Positions 36,556 through 46,258 of a stretch of 64,000 nt of DNA are shown one piece after another; positions within the stretch are counted from its first letter, which is position 1; each line of letters begins with the position of its first letter. The DNA is from Nocardia rhamnosiphila NBRC 108938 (lineage in GTDB: Bacteria; Actinomycetota; Actinomycetes; Mycobacteriales; Mycobacteriaceae): the NCBI RefSeq assembly GCF_000720425.1, contig NZ_JOAJ01000004.1:316571-380570 (forward strand). The letters are read 5' to 3'. The notes below the pieces were generated by a model, which saw nothing but the letters and a program-made list of their open reading frames with translations, made no database searches and was not told the DNA's origin. The translations under genes were made by a program, and so were the position numbers.

Positions 36556-38193
36556 GTGAGCGTCGACATAACCGCATCGGCGGCATGGCAGAAATTGCGC
36601 GATCATCACACTGCGATCGCCGCCCTACAACTGAGGGACCTGTTCGCCGAAGATCCACCGCGCGGCCGCGATCTCACGCTGACCGCGGGTGAGCTGCGGA
36701 TCGACTACAGCAAGCATCGCGTCACCCGGGAGACCCTCCAGTTGCTGGTGGAACTGGCCCGCGAAGCAGGTGTGGAGACGCAGCGCGACCGGATGCTGCG
36801 CGGCGAACACATCAACACGTCCGAGGACCGGGCGGTGGGGCATACCGCGTTGCGGTTGCCGAAGGGCACTTCGCTCACCATCGACGGCGCGGACGCGGTC
36901 GCCGCGGTACACGAGGTACTCGACCGGATGGGCGCCTTCGCCGACTCGGTGCGTTCGGGCGACTGGCGCGGTGCGACCGGGGAGCGGATCCGCACGGTGG
37001 TGAACATCGGAATCGGCGGTTCGGATCTCGGCCCCGTGATGGTGCATCAGGCGCTGCGCCACTACGCGGACGCCGGTATCGGCGCCCGGTTCGTCTCCAA
37101 TGTGGATCCCGCCGATCTGGTGGCCACACTCGCGGATCTGGATCCGGCGACCACCCTGTTCATCGTGGCCTCCAAAACCTTTTCGACCCTGGAGACCCTG
37201 ACCAACGCCACCGCCGCCCGCCGCTGGCTGGTCGACGCCCTCGGCCCGGATGCCGTGGCGAGACATTTCGTCGCGGTGTCCACCCACGCCGGGCGGGTCG
37301 CCGAGTTCGGTATCGACACCGACAATATGTTCGGCTTCTGGGATTGGGTCGGCGGCCGGTATTCGGTGGATTCGGCCATCGGGCTGTCGGTCATGGTGAC
37401 GATCGGTCCCGCCCGGTTCGCCGAATTCCTCGCCGGTATGCACGATATGGACCGCCATTTCGCCACCGCGCCGCTGGCGGAGAACGCGCCGGCCCTGCTG
37501 GCGCTGCTCGGTGTGTGGTACGCGAACTTCTTCGGCGCACAGTCGCGCGCGGTGCTGCCGTACTCCAACGATCTCGCCCGCTTTCCGGCCTATCTCCAGC
37601 AGCTCGCGATGGAGTCGAACGGAAAATCGGTGCGCGCGGACGGTTCCCCGGTCACCACCACCACCGGTGAGATCTTCTGGGGCGAACCCGGCACCAACGG
37701 TCAGCATGCCTTCTATCAGCTCCTGCACCAGGGCACCCGGCTGATCCCCGCCGATTTCATCGGTTTCGCCCAGCCCACCGACGATCTGCCCACCCGCGAC
37801 GGCACCGGCAGTATGCACGACATCCTGATGAGCAATCTGTTCGCGCAGACCAAGGTGCTGGCGTTCGGGAAGACCGCCGAGGAGATCGCCGCCGAGGGCA
37901 CACCGCCGGAACTGGTACCGCACAAGGTGATGCCCGGCAACCGGCCCAGCACCACGATCCTCGCGCCCCGGCTCACTCCCGCAGTGCTGGGCCAGCTGAT
38001 CGCGCTGTATGAACACCAGGTGTTCGTGGCGGGTGCGATCTGGGGGATCGACAGCTTCGACCAGTGGGGTGTGGAACTGGGCAAGCAGCAGGCCTTGGCG
38101 CTGGCGCCCCTGCTCACGGACTCGGAAGAACCCGCACCACAGGATGATTCGTCCACCGATGCGCTGATCCGCTGGTACCGCGCCAACCGCTGA
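36556..38193 (+). CDS. pgi: Glucose-6-phosphate isomerase
   Basis: 545-residue enzyme interconverting glucose-6-P and fructose-6-P. Signatures: [24 protein letters not shown], the GWVGGRYS-like [23 protein letters not shown] and the C-terminal [14 protein letters not shown] with the active-site Lys. The GTG at 36556 is the family start; the same frame is open far to the left only by chance. Synteny with Rv0946c. Ends four bases from the convergent acyltransferase-like gene. Confidence 0.96.
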   Translation: MSVDITASAAWQKLRDHHTAIAALQLRDLFAEDPPRGRDLTLTAGELRIDYSKHRVTRETLQLLVELAREAGVETQRDRMLRGEHINTSEDRAVGHTALRLPKGTSLTIDGADAVAAVHEVLDRMGAFADSVRSGDWRGATGERIRTVVNIGIGGSDLGPVMVHQALRHYADAGIGARFVSNVDPADLVATLADLDPATTLFIVASKTFSTLETLTNATAARRWLVDALGPDAVARHFVAVSTHAGRVAEFGIDTDNMFGFWDWVGGRYSVDSAIGLSVMVTIGPARFAEFLAGMHDMDRHFATAPLAENAPALLALLGVWYANFFGAQSRAVLPYSNDLARFPAYLQQLAMESNGKSVRADGSPVTTTTGEIFWGEPGTNGQHAFYQLLHQGTRLIPADFIGFAQPTDDLPTRDGTGSMHDILMSNLFAQTKVLAFGKTAEEIAAEGTPPELVPHKVMPGNRPSTTILAPRLTPAVLGQLIALYEHQVFVAGAIWGIDSFDQWGVELGKQQALALAPLLTDSEEPAPQDDSSTDALIRWYRANR

Positions 38194-38196
38194 CCT

Positions 38197-39702
38197 TCAC
38201 CACGGCCGAATCGGCAGGTCCACCCGCGCGGCGGTCGCGGTGACCAGCCGGTGCAGTGCGGCCGCATCGGCTATCCGTTCCGGGTGGAGACTCGCGACGG
38301 TCAGGATGTAGTCGTCCCGGAAACGGCACAGGTAGCCGGACAGCCGGGTGCGCGGCCGCCGCGCATAGTCGAGGCCGGGATGAACGGCCCGGGTCGCGAT
38401 ACCGGTGCACTCGTGTGGCCCGAGGGTCGACAGCGCCGGCGGGATCGCGCCGATATTCGAGCACAGGATGTCGCGTTCCCCCGCTCCCCGGGACAGCAGA
38501 TGGGCCACCTTGTCGGGCACCAGGTAGAGAAACTCTTCCGGTAGTCCGCCGGGGCTGGTCATCCGCCGCTCGTAGGCCGACCGGCTCTTCGCGCGGATAT
38601 CGGCCGGTCCGTCCCCCGGGGTCACCGCGATCTCGGTCACCGCCAGATCGTTGTCGATCCGGGGTTCGTCCCGGGTGTCCACAGGCAGGCTCGCCGCGAT
38701 CTCGGCCCCGGGAAAGCCCGCGGCCCACAGGATGTTCGCGACCAACCAGATGAACAAACTGTTGGCTGTGCCCCCGTATCGCGCGGCGACCGCCTCCCAG
38801 TCCTCGGCCGGGCAGCGCAGGATGAGCGCCGGTTCGGGCAGCGCGGTGAAGGCGGAGGTCTCGGTAGATCCGGATGGGTCGATCCGTTCCTCGATCGCCG
38901 GCGGCACGAGAAGTCCGGCAGGGTCGGGCGGGGCGGCTCGGGCCGCGGGGCCGCCGGATGCGGATTGTGACTGCGACCAGGAAGAATCCGATGGTGCGAT
39001 CGGGCGGCGCGGTGTAGCCACGGTACGAGCCGCGCGGTCGGCGCCCGTCGCCCCGTCGTGTCCGGCAACCCGCTTCTGGTGCCCCGGCCCGTGCACACCG
39101 CGCGGTATCCGGGTCGCGGCGGCACGCACACCACCGAGCCCGACCGTCGCCCAGATACGCGCCGCGTCGAACCAGTCCGAATCCGGGGCGCCTCCGGTGT
39201 CGTTGCCCGGCGCCGCCACCGGCCGGGGGCACAGAAGGTCCACCGCGCGGTCCGAGTCCATCGCCTCCAGCGCTCGTTCCACGGCGAGAATCAGTCCCCG
39301 GGCATCGGCGAGAACGTGGGAGCAGGTGAGAACCACGATCGTGCCCCCGTCGGTGAGTGGCGCCACCGACAGTCGCCAGCCCGGACCGTGTTCGGGATCC
39401 AGGTCGGCACCACACGCGTCGGCCCAGTCCGGGATCTCGGCGGGTGCGAGCGTCGCACGGTGCCGGTCGAGCGGATGAGCGCGATCATTGCGCTGCCACC
39501 GTGCCCGAGCGCCCGGGACCCGGGGGCGGACCACCCGGCGGGCCAGCGGCCCGGTGCGCAGTGCCCCGTGCAAACGCGCGAGTATCTCGGGTTCCACCGC
39601 CCCGGCGGTGCGCCACAGGCCCTGGAGCGCGATCGGGGTGCCGAGCCCCTGGTGGGTGCGTAGGAAGATTTCGTCGACAACGCTCAATCGGCGCATTCGC
39701 AC
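38197..39702 (-). CDS. Condensation/WS-DGAT-superfamily acyltransferase-like protein
   Basis: 501-residue protein of the CoA-dependent acyltransferase (condensation) superfamily. The N-terminus LSVVDEIFLRTHQGLGTPI resembles wax-ester synthase/DGAT starts. The catalytic motif reads SHVLADA at residues 128-134, so the first His of HHxxxDG is Ser and the Gly is Ala, while the catalytic His129 and Asp133 remain. A second domain from about 290 carries SNIGAIPPAL and YLCRFRDDYILTVAS. About 90 residues in the middle (190-280) are low-complexity. Substrate unknown; lipid or glycolipid acylation is plausible in a mycolate genus. GTG at 39702, with ATG 39696 an alternative. Confidence 0.65.
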   Translation of the reverse strand: MRMRRLSVVDEIFLRTHQGLGTPIALQGLWRTAGAVEPEILARLHGALRTGPLARRVVRPRVPGARARWQRNDRAHPLDRHRATLAPAEIPDWADACGADLDPEHGPGWRLSVAPLTDGGTIVVLTCSHVLADARGLILAVERALEAMDSDRAVDLLCPRPVAAPGNDTGGAPDSDWFDAARIWATVGLGGVRAAATRIPRGVHGPGHQKRVAGHDGATGADRAARTVATPRRPIAPSDSSWSQSQSASGGPAARAAPPDPAGLLVPPAIEERIDPSGSTETSAFTALPEPALILRCPAEDWEAVAARYGGTANSLFIWLVANILWAAGFPGAEIAASLPVDTRDEPRIDNDLAVTEIAVTPGDGPADIRAKSRSAYERRMTSPGGLPEEFLYLVPDKVAHLLSRGAGERDILCSNIGAIPPALSTLGPHECTGIATRAVHPGLDYARRPRTRLSGYLCRFRDDYILTVASLHPERIADAAALHRLVTATAARVDLPIRPW

Positions 39703-39934
39703 AGGTTAACCTCTGTTTCCGAAACATCGCCGGGCGCACCGTGCCCGGCTGGCCGACCCACCGCGGGCTGCCCGGACGACGGGCGCGCCACGGGTCGCCC
39801 GAGAAAGACCCTGCGCTACCGGGACGAGGCCGCACACGAGCGGACCACGGCGGGGCCGCTCACCTGCCCACCGATACCGACCGGTCCCGATCCCCCGGAA
39901 GCCCGCGGTGTGACATGGGACGCATAATCGATGG

Positions 39935-41554
39935 ATGCTCACGCACGAGGTTCTCAACCAGGTCCCGCCGATCACACCGTTCGAGGTCTCGCGGGACCCG
40001 GCGTTGCTGGCCGGTCTGCACCGGGAGGGCGCCGGGTGGGCGGAGGCGGAAGTGCGCGAACTCGGCACGCTCGCCGGTACCGAGCGGGTTCAGGAGTGGG
40101 GCCGGCTCGCCAACGAGTATCCGCCCGTCCTGCACACCCACGACCGCTACGGCAACCGCGTCGACGAGGTGGAATTCCATCCGCACTGGCACGATCTGAT
40201 GACGGTGGCGGTCGAACACGGACTGCACGCCGCACCGTGGGCCGACGACCGGACCGGCGCCCATGTGGCGCGGGCCGCCAAGTTCTACGTCTGGGGCGCC
40301 GCCGACGCCGGGCATATGTGTCCCGTCTCGATGACCTACGCCGCGATTCCGGCACTGCGGCACAATCCGGAGTTGGCGGCGCAGTACGAACCGCTGCTCA
40401 CCGCCCGCGCCTACGACTTCGGGTTACGCGAACCGTCGACCAAGGCGGGGCTCATCGCCGGTATGTCCATGACGGAGAAGCAGGGCGGGTCCGATGTCCG
40501 GGCCAACACCACCACCGCGACCCCGCAACCCGACGGCACATATCGGCTCGTCGGCCACAAATGGTTCACCTCGGCGCCGATGTCGGATATGTTCCTCACC
40601 CTGGCCCAGGCGCCGGGCGGGCTGTCGTGTTTCCTGCTGCCGCGGGTGCTGCCCGACGGTTCGCGCAATCCGATCCGGCTGCAGCGGCTCAAGGACAAGC
40701 TGGGCAACAAATCGAACGCGTCCTCGGAGATCGAGTACGAGAACGCGATCGGCTGGCCGGTCGGCGCGGAGGGCGCCGGAGTGAAGACCATCATCGAAAT
40801 GGTCAATATGACCCGTCTCGACTGTGTGATCGGTTCCGCGGTCGGGATGCGCACGGCAGCCGTACGCGCGGTGCATCATGCCCGCCATCGCAAGGCGTTC
40901 GGTGCCGCGCTGGTCGACCAGCCCGCGATGCGCAATGTGCTGGCCGATCTGGTACTCGAATCCGAGGCCGCCACCACGGTCATGCTGCGGCTGGCCGGGG
41001 CCACCGATCGCGCCGCGGCGGATCCCGGTGAAGCCGCGTTGCGCCGGATCGCGCTCGCGGTGACCAAGTACTGGGTGTGCAAACGCGCGGCCACGCACGC
41101 CGCCGAGGCCCTGGAATGTTTCGGCGGAAACGGTTACGTCGAGGAATCCGGGATGCCGCGGTTGTACCGGGAAGCGCCGCTCATGTCGATCTGGGAGGGT
41201 TCGGGCAATGTGGCCGCGCTCGACGCCCTGCGCGCGATGGGCACCCAGCCCGAGACCGTGGAGGCCTACTTCGCCGAGGTGTCCCGGGCGCGCGGCGAGA
41301 ATCCGCATCTGGATCACGCGATCGACCGGGTGGGCAAGGAACTGGCCGATCGCAGCGATATCGAGTACCGGGCGCGCCGGATCGTCGAGCTGATGGCCCT
41401 GGTCCTGCAGGGCGCCCAGCTGGTCCGGCACGGCCACCGCGCGGTCGCGGACGCCTTCTGCGCGTCCCGGCTGGGTGCCGACTGGGGCGCGGCGTTCGGG
41501 ACGCTGCCCACGGGCGTGGATACGACGGCGATCATCGAGCGGGCGTTCGTCTGA
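39935..41554 (+). CDS. AidB-like acyl-CoA dehydrogenase family protein
   Basis: 539-residue flavoprotein of the AidB branch: the N-terminal THEVLNQVPPITPFEVSRDPAL is typical. The acyl-CoA dehydrogenase core has MSMTEKQGGSDVRANTT (FAD contact) and ALECFGGNGYVEESGMPRLYREAPL. A C-terminal DNA-binding-like helical domain follows. AidB proteins take part in the adaptive response to alkylation in E. coli; no ada genes are nearby, so the role here is inferred. Convergent with the lipase gene, five bases apart. Confidence 0.9.
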   Translation: MLTHEVLNQVPPITPFEVSRDPALLAGLHREGAGWAEAEVRELGTLAGTERVQEWGRLANEYPPVLHTHDRYGNRVDEVEFHPHWHDLMTVAVEHGLHAAPWADDRTGAHVARAAKFYVWGAADAGHMCPVSMTYAAIPALRHNPELAAQYEPLLTARAYDFGLREPSTKAGLIAGMSMTEKQGGSDVRANTTTATPQPDGTYRLVGHKWFTSAPMSDMFLTLAQAPGGLSCFLLPRVLPDGSRNPIRLQRLKDKLGNKSNASSEIEYENAIGWPVGAEGAGVKTIIEMVNMTRLDCVIGSAVGMRTAAVRAVHHARHRKAFGAALVDQPAMRNVLADLVLESEAATTVMLRLAGATDRAAADPGEAALRRIALAVTKYWVCKRAATHAAEALECFGGNGYVEESGMPRLYREAPLMSIWEGSGNVAALDALRAMGTQPETVEAYFAEVSRARGENPHLDHAIDRVGKELADRSDIEYRARRIVELMALVLQGAQLVRHGHRAVADAFCASRLGADWGAAFGTLPTGVDTTAIIERAFV

Positions 41555-41559
41555 ACGGG

Positions 41560-42696
41560 TCAGCCGGCCGGCAGCACCTTGTCGAGGAAGGTGAGAGCGC
41601 GGTCGAGGCCGCCTCTCTCCGCCAGATCCTCGTGGCCGGCCTGGAGAAACTGGACCGCGTGCTCCGTGCCGTTCACGACGAACTGCCCCGCCAGCGCGAG
41701 GGTGAGCGGTAACGGGACGACGGTGTCGTAGACGCCCTGTACGAGCAGGATCGGATCCCGGTAGCCGCTGACCGGCACGCTCATATAGTCGCGCACCACG
41801 AGCGCGAAATCCGGATCGTTCAGGGGTCGCGATACCAGGGACCCGATCTCCGTGGTGTCCAGCATTGCCGAGGCCTGGGCATTGCAGTTGGTGCTGAGCC
41901 CGGCGATGAACCGTCGGCCCTGCAGAGTCAGGAAATCGCCGACCTCCGGGCCCAGCCGGGCACCGACCATCCCGGCGAGCACCATGGGCGCGTACCGGCC
42001 CACGTACCCGGGCATCTCGGGCTGGTCCGGGCGCGAACGAAGGAAGATGCTCTCCAGATTGCTGACCGGGGCCAGGGCGGCGGTACCGCGGAAGTCGAGC
42101 TCCGGGGCATACTCGGGGGCGAGCCGGCCGGTGCCGAGCGCGGCATGCCCGCCCTGCGACCACCCGGCCACCGCCCAGCTCGGAGCCAGTCCGGGGTATG
42201 CGGAGCGGGCGGCGCGCACCGCGTCGATGGTGGCGGTGGCCTCGCTCGTGGTGTGCAGATACGGATGCGGGCCCGGCGAATTGGGACTCAGGCCGATGTA
42301 GTCGGGGGCGACGACGGCATATCCGGCGTCATTGAGACGCGCCACGGACGGCCCGGTTTCCTTCTCGAGCTTGTCGTAACCCGTGAGACCGCAATTCTGC
42401 GCGAGCCCGGCGGTGCCGTGGTCCCAGGCGACCACCCGCCGGCCCCCGTCCGGGGCCGGCCCCTCGGGGATGCGCACCACCGCGGCCGCGGGGACCAGTT
42501 CACCGCCGGGGCCGGTGGTGACGTATTCGATCCGCTGCACACCGGCGAGCCCGGCCCACGGCCGGGCGAGCGGTTCGGCCGCGAGCAACCGACCCGGGTA
42601 CCAGGCCGCCTCGGCCCGCGCGACTCCCGGCAGTCCGGCACCCAGCGCCGCCACCAGTGTCAGGACTGCCGCGAAAGCTCGGGCATAGCGGACCAT
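41560..42696 (-). CDS. Secreted lipase (LIP family, alpha/beta hydrolase)
   Basis: 378-residue secretory lipase. A signal peptide ends GVARA (about residue 28). The nucleophile elbow GWSQGG has Ser180; the likely acid is the Asp in VQGVYDTVVP and the likely base the His in AGHEDLA near the C-terminus. PF03583-type proteins hydrolyse triacylglycerols or esters outside the cell; in Nocardia they may degrade host lipids. The ATG at 42696 has AGAGGAG upstream and gives a clean signal peptide; the longer frame to 42729 is not used. Confidence 0.88.
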   Translation of the reverse strand: MVRYARAFAAVLTLVAALGAGLPGVARAEAAWYPGRLLAAEPLARPWAGLAGVQRIEYVTTGPGGELVPAAAVVRIPEGPAPDGGRRVVAWDHGTAGLAQNCGLTGYDKLEKETGPSVARLNDAGYAVVAPDYIGLSPNSPGPHPYLHTTSEATATIDAVRAARSAYPGLAPSWAVAGWSQGGHAALGTGRLAPEYAPELDFRGTAALAPVSNLESIFLRSRPDQPEMPGYVGRYAPMVLAGMVGARLGPEVGDFLTLQGRRFIAGLSTNCNAQASAMLDTTEIGSLVSRPLNDPDFALVVRDYMSVPVSGYRDPILLVQGVYDTVVPLPLTLALAGQFVVNGTEHAVQFLQAGHEDLAERGGLDRALTFLDKVLPAG

Positions 42697-42796
42697 TGCT
42701 CTGTGCTCCTCTGTCGTGCGGCGGATCATCGTCCATGGTGGCAGCGGTCCGGGAGCTGCGCCCGTCGGTACGGCGTGCGTCGAGCACCGGCGGCAC

Positions 42797-43327
42797 TCAG
42801 CGAGTCGGTGGGGCTATCTGCCAGTGCCGCTCCAGGGCGCCCGCGATATCGGGCAACACGGTGATCGGAACTTTCTTGTGGCGCAACATATTGCGTATCT
42901 CGTTGACCTGTTCGCGCTTACGCAGATCGTAGGCCCCCGAGACCGGCCCGCGGACCGGCGGAATGGACAGCAGCACGAGTTCGCTGTGCAATTCCTCACC
43001 TCCGGTCAGGTCCAGCGCGAGCGACCAGCGCGCGTCTTCGTCGAGGCCGAAACGCCCGGCCACCACGCGCTCCCAATCGATACTGGTCGCCGACCACGGT
43101 GTCCGCCGATGGATCGCCTGCTCGGTGAGGATCACCGTATCCCGGGTGAACAGCGCGAACAGCGCGGCGACGGCGAGTATCGCGCCGAGGACGATCCCGG
43201 TGAACACCCGGGCGGGCCCGAACAGCAGCACCGTGGGAACGGTCACCGCCACGACCACCGCAACTCCGGCAAGGCTGTAACCCAGCACCCGACCGGTGGG
43301 CACGACACCAGCGTGCACCCTCTGCAT
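42797..43327 (-). CDS. PH-domain-like membrane protein
   Basis: 176-residue protein. Two transmembrane helices (about 15-36 and 40-57) are followed by a soluble domain (TRDTVILTEQAIHRRTPWSATSIDWERVV...) that resembles bacterial PH-like modules in strand pattern, and the end KVPITVLPDIAGALERHWQ. No catalytic motif. The ATG at 43327 follows GGAG; the frame to 43366 adds an unlikely N-terminus. Function unknown. Confidence 0.7.
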   Translation of the reverse strand: MQRVHAGVVPTGRVLGYSLAGVAVVVAVTVPTVLLFGPARVFTGIVLGAILAVAALFALFTRDTVILTEQAIHRRTPWSATSIDWERVVAGRFGLDEDARWSLALDLTGGEELHSELVLLSIPPVRGPVSGAYDLRKREQVNEIRNMLRHKKVPITVLPDIAGALERHWQIAPPTR

Positions 43328-43411
43328 ACCGACTCCGTTCACCCCGCGAACTGGCGCTGGCCACACCGTACCGGACGATCGCCGGTGGCTCCGGCGACGC
43401 TGGTCACCCGC

Positions 43412-44209
43412 TCAGAACAGCGCGACGGCGGCCTCGGCCGAGTACACATGGAAGGTCATGCTCTGCTGGAAATAGAGCTGGACCGTTTCGGCGTCGTGGG
43501 CCAGATAGCCGATGGACAGATCCTGGCCCACGGTGAGATCGAAGTCGCCGCCGCGGGTGGTGAGCACAAAAGCCCCGTCGATGGCCGGCGCCCAGATGAT
43601 CTCCCCGTCGGGGACCAGGCGTTCCAGATGGGTGCGCAGCGGATGACCGTGGTTGGAGGTCTCGCTGACCTTCGTGTACAGGTCGGCGCTCAGCAGCACC
43701 GAATACGGTCCGTCGACACCGGCCAGCCGCAACTGGCTCACCGCCAGAGCGATCACCTCGGGCACCCCGAACACATCCTCGGGCAGCGCGATCGAGCGGT
43801 TCGACGAGGCGGCGCGGATACCGGTGATACCGGCCGCCGCGTAACCCTCGAAGACGGCCCGGTCCTCGGCGAAGGCGATATTGCGGGCGGCGTCCTTCAC
43901 CGGATCCAGGTCGGTGTCCTGGGCACCGCGCTCGACATTGTCGAGTTCCTCGCGCGACAGTGTGAACGGCACCCGCAGCTCGACCAGCGGCGCCACCACC
44001 CGCTGGCGCGCCTGGACACCGTCGTGCGGGGCGGCGACAGGTGTCGTATGGCCGAGCCCGCGCGCCGAATAGTCCGTGCCGTGCGGACCGGACAGGTCGA
44101 CCACGCGGCGGCCGGCATTGTGCCGTTTGAAGGTCCGGGTGGCCTCCTCTTCGATGACGGCCCAGGCCGCGTCGGTGATCGGCGCGAGTTCGCGATGCAG
44201 GTTGTTCAT
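43412..44209 (-). CDS. Family 1 encapsulin shell protein
   Basis: 265-residue HK97-fold capsid protein of the linocin/encapsulin family. MNNLHRELAPITDAAWAVIEEEATRTFKRHNAGRRVVDLSGPHG is the typical N-terminus, followed by the P-domain and A-domain with GHPLRTHLERLVPDGEIIWAP and ending TFHVYSAEAAVALF. It assembles into a 60-subunit nanocompartment. The start overlaps the stop of the DyP peroxidase gene by four bases, and the peroxidase carries a targeting tail, so the cargo is clear. Confidence 0.96.
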   Translation of the reverse strand: MNNLHRELAPITDAAWAVIEEEATRTFKRHNAGRRVVDLSGPHGTDYSARGLGHTTPVAAPHDGVQARQRVVAPLVELRVPFTLSREELDNVERGAQDTDLDPVKDAARNIAFAEDRAVFEGYAAAGITGIRAASSNRSIALPEDVFGVPEVIALAVSQLRLAGVDGPYSVLLSADLYTKVSETSNHGHPLRTHLERLVPDGEIIWAPAIDGAFVLTTRGGDFDLTVGQDLSIGYLAHDAETVQLYFQQSMTFHVYSAEAAVALF

Positions 44210-45234
44210 ACAGTGCTGCTCCTTTTCAACGTGCCGATACCGAGAGAACCGTCGGCGACCGGCGGCGGGCCCGGATCTGCCGCGGCGGCTTCCTCCGGCG
44301 GGTCGGGCAGATCCTCGAAGAAATCTTGGGGCGGAACGAAGAAGAGGGTGCCGGTGACCGCGGTGGAGAAATCCAGGATCCGATCGTGGGTGGCCTCGTC
44401 GGTCCCGAGGAACATCCGCTCCAGCATGATCTCGGTGGTCCGGGGGGTCGCCGAATAGCCGACGAAATAGGTGCCGAACTCGCCGTCTCGGACACTGCCG
44501 AACGGCATATTCGCGCGCAGGATCTCCCGTTCGGTGCCGTCCGGCTCGATCACCTGGTTCACCGCGATATGCGAATCCGGGGGTTTCACCTCGTCGTCGA
44601 GTTCGAAATCCTCGAGTTTGGTGCGGCCGATCACCCGTTCCTGCTCCTGCACCGGCAGCGCCCGCCAGGCGGTCAGATCGTGCAGGTACTTCTGCACGAT
44701 CACATAGCTGCCGCCGGTGAAGTCCGGATCGCCGGCGCCGATCAGCGCGGCCCGGCCGGCGGGCGTATCCGGCAGGCCGCCCTCCGGGTTCTCGGTGCCG
44801 TCGACGAAACCGAGCAGGTCACGTTGTTCGAAATAGCGGAAACCGACCGTTTCGTCGACGATCGTGCCGATATCGGCCAGCCGGTCGCCGATCGCCATGG
44901 CCAGTTCGAAGCAGGCATCGTGCACCTGGCCGCGGATGTGGAAGAGCAGATCGCCCGGCGTGGCGGGAGCCCGGTGCAGCGGCCCCTCGTACCCGGGGAA
45001 CTCGTGCAGTTCGGCCGGGCGGGATCCGCCGAACAAGCGATCCCAGGCGGTGGAGCCGATCCCGGTGATACAACCCAGCCCGGCGCCGGGCAACCGGAAT
45101 CCGATGGCCCGGCGCAGACCGGGCAGCTCGGCGAGCAGATCCCGGGCCGCCGCCTCACCACCGGGGTCGATGGTGGCGACCAGGAAATACGCGGCCGGGG
45201 TGAGTGGTTCGAGAATCGGCTGCGGCTGCCCCAT
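44206..45234 (-). CDS. DyP-type peroxidase with encapsulin-targeting tail
   Basis: 342-residue haem peroxidase. The signature GFVDGTENP holds the distal Asp. The proximal His is in SHIAV, the Arg in REILRANMPFG follows, and FVGYSATPRTTEIMLERMF is typical of the family. After a Pro/Glu linker the C-terminal 20 residues carry DGSLGIGTLKRS, the encapsulin cargo-loading motif, which directs the enzyme into the shell. Translation is coupled to the shell gene (ATGA). Likely role: peroxide or lipid/dye oxidation inside the compartment. Upstream cupin gene 50 bases away probably shares the operon. Confidence 0.96.
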   Translation of the reverse strand: MGQPQPILEPLTPAAYFLVATIDPGGEAAARDLLAELPGLRRAIGFRLPGAGLGCITGIGSTAWDRLFGGSRPAELHEFPGYEGPLHRAPATPGDLLFHIRGQVHDACFELAMAIGDRLADIGTIVDETVGFRYFEQRDLLGFVDGTENPEGGLPDTPAGRAALIGAGDPDFTGGSYVIVQKYLHDLTAWRALPVQEQERVIGRTKLEDFELDDEVKPPDSHIAVNQVIEPDGTEREILRANMPFGSVRDGEFGTYFVGYSATPRTTEIMLERMFLGTDEATHDRILDFSTAVTGTLFFVPPQDFFEDLPDPPEEAAAADPGPPPVADGSLGIGTLKRSSTV

Positions 45235-45284
45235 AGCCGATCACATTACCGGCGCGGGACCGGCAAACGCGCGACCCGGGCCGC

Positions 45285-45611
45285 CTACTTGGCCACTGTC
45301 AGCAGAAAGGCCACATCATCGATGGCCTGCACACTGTGCCGGGCCTTCGGCACCACCAGCAGGTCCCCGGCCGAACCCTTCCATTCGTTGTCCCCACTGT
45401 GCAGCGTGAGCGTGCCGGAGAGGACGAGCAGGGTGGCCTCACCGTTGTTGTCGTGTTCGGCCAGGCCCTGGCCGGCGCACAACCCCACCACGGTCTGGCG
45501 TAGCGAATTCGCGTGACCGCCGTAGATTGTCTGCGAGCTGCGGCCACTGGTCACGGTCGCGGCCAGCTTGAGTTGCTGCCGGGCCACCGCTGTCAGCGAT
45601 TTCTTGTCCAT
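45285..45611 (-). CDS. Small cupin protein linked to the encapsulin operon
   Basis: 108-residue single-domain cupin. Motif 1 region AGQGLAEHDNNGEATLLVLSG keeps one His and a Glu; motif 2 region GDLLVVPKARHSVQAIDD keeps the final His. It could bind a metal but substrate is unknown. The ATG at 45611 is followed by MDKKSLTAVARQQLKLA; the longer frame to 45833 is the shadow of folA. It lies just upstream of the DyP and encapsulin genes on the same strand, so a redox or sensor role with the compartment is possible. Confidence 0.75.
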   Translation of the reverse strand: MDKKSLTAVARQQLKLAATVTSGRSSQTIYGGHANSLRQTVVGLCAGQGLAEHDNNGEATLLVLSGTLTLHSGDNEWKGSAGDLLVVPKARHSVQAIDDVAFLLTVAK

Positions 45612-45751
45612 GGACAGCCTTTCGCCTCCGCATACCCGCGACCGGGCTGTGATCGCGGGACGTACAGCCGAGTATGCCCGACCCGGCTCCACCGTTCCGG
45701 CGTTTTCCGAGGCTCGGGCCGGTATCGCCCCCGCGGAGCGGGCGAGGGCGT

Positions 45752-46258
45752 TCAGTCGCGGGTGAAACGCCTGATCCGGTAGCGCAGCCCACTCGAGGAT
45801 TCGAGCCAGGTCGCCGGATCGGCCGACGACCACTCCGGCCCCAGGGCCGGGGCGTGCGCGTCACCGTCCACCTCGGTGTCGACCTCGGTGATCAGCAGTT
45901 CGCCGGCATACGGTAGCGCCAGCCGGTAGATCTCGCCGCCGCCGATCACCCATGTCGCCGCGGGCGCCGCGAGTGCCAGCGCGGCCTCGACCGACGCGGC
46001 CGCTTCCGCTCCGTCCGCGGACCACCCGGGCTGCCGTGTCACGACGATATTGCGCCGGCCCGGCAACGGCCGGAACCGGGCGGGCAGCGAATCCCAGGTG
46101 CGGCGGCCCATGATCACCGGATGACCGGCGGTCGTCTCCTTGAACCGAGCCATATCCTCGGGCACCCGCCACGGAATGGTGTTGTCCACCCCGATCACCC
46201 CGGCGGGGGTCTGCGCCCAGATCAGGCCGATCACGCGGGTGGATCCGGTCACGGTCAC
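45752..46258 (-). CDS. folA: Dihydrofolate reductase
   Basis: 168-residue [37 protein letters not shown] with the substrate-binding Asp in the usual family position, [12 protein letters not shown], and [12 protein letters not shown] for NADPH. Regenerates THF after thymidylate synthesis. The GTG at 46258 overlaps the thyA stop (GTGA), forming a thyA-folA operon as in mycobacteria. Confidence 0.96.
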   Translation of the reverse strand: MTVTGSTRVIGLIWAQTPAGVIGVDNTIPWRVPEDMARFKETTAGHPVIMGRRTWDSLPARFRPLPGRRNIVVTRQPGWSADGAEAAASVEAALALAAPAATWVIGGGEIYRLALPYAGELLITEVDTEVDGDAHAPALGPEWSSADPATWLESSSGLRYRIRRFTRD

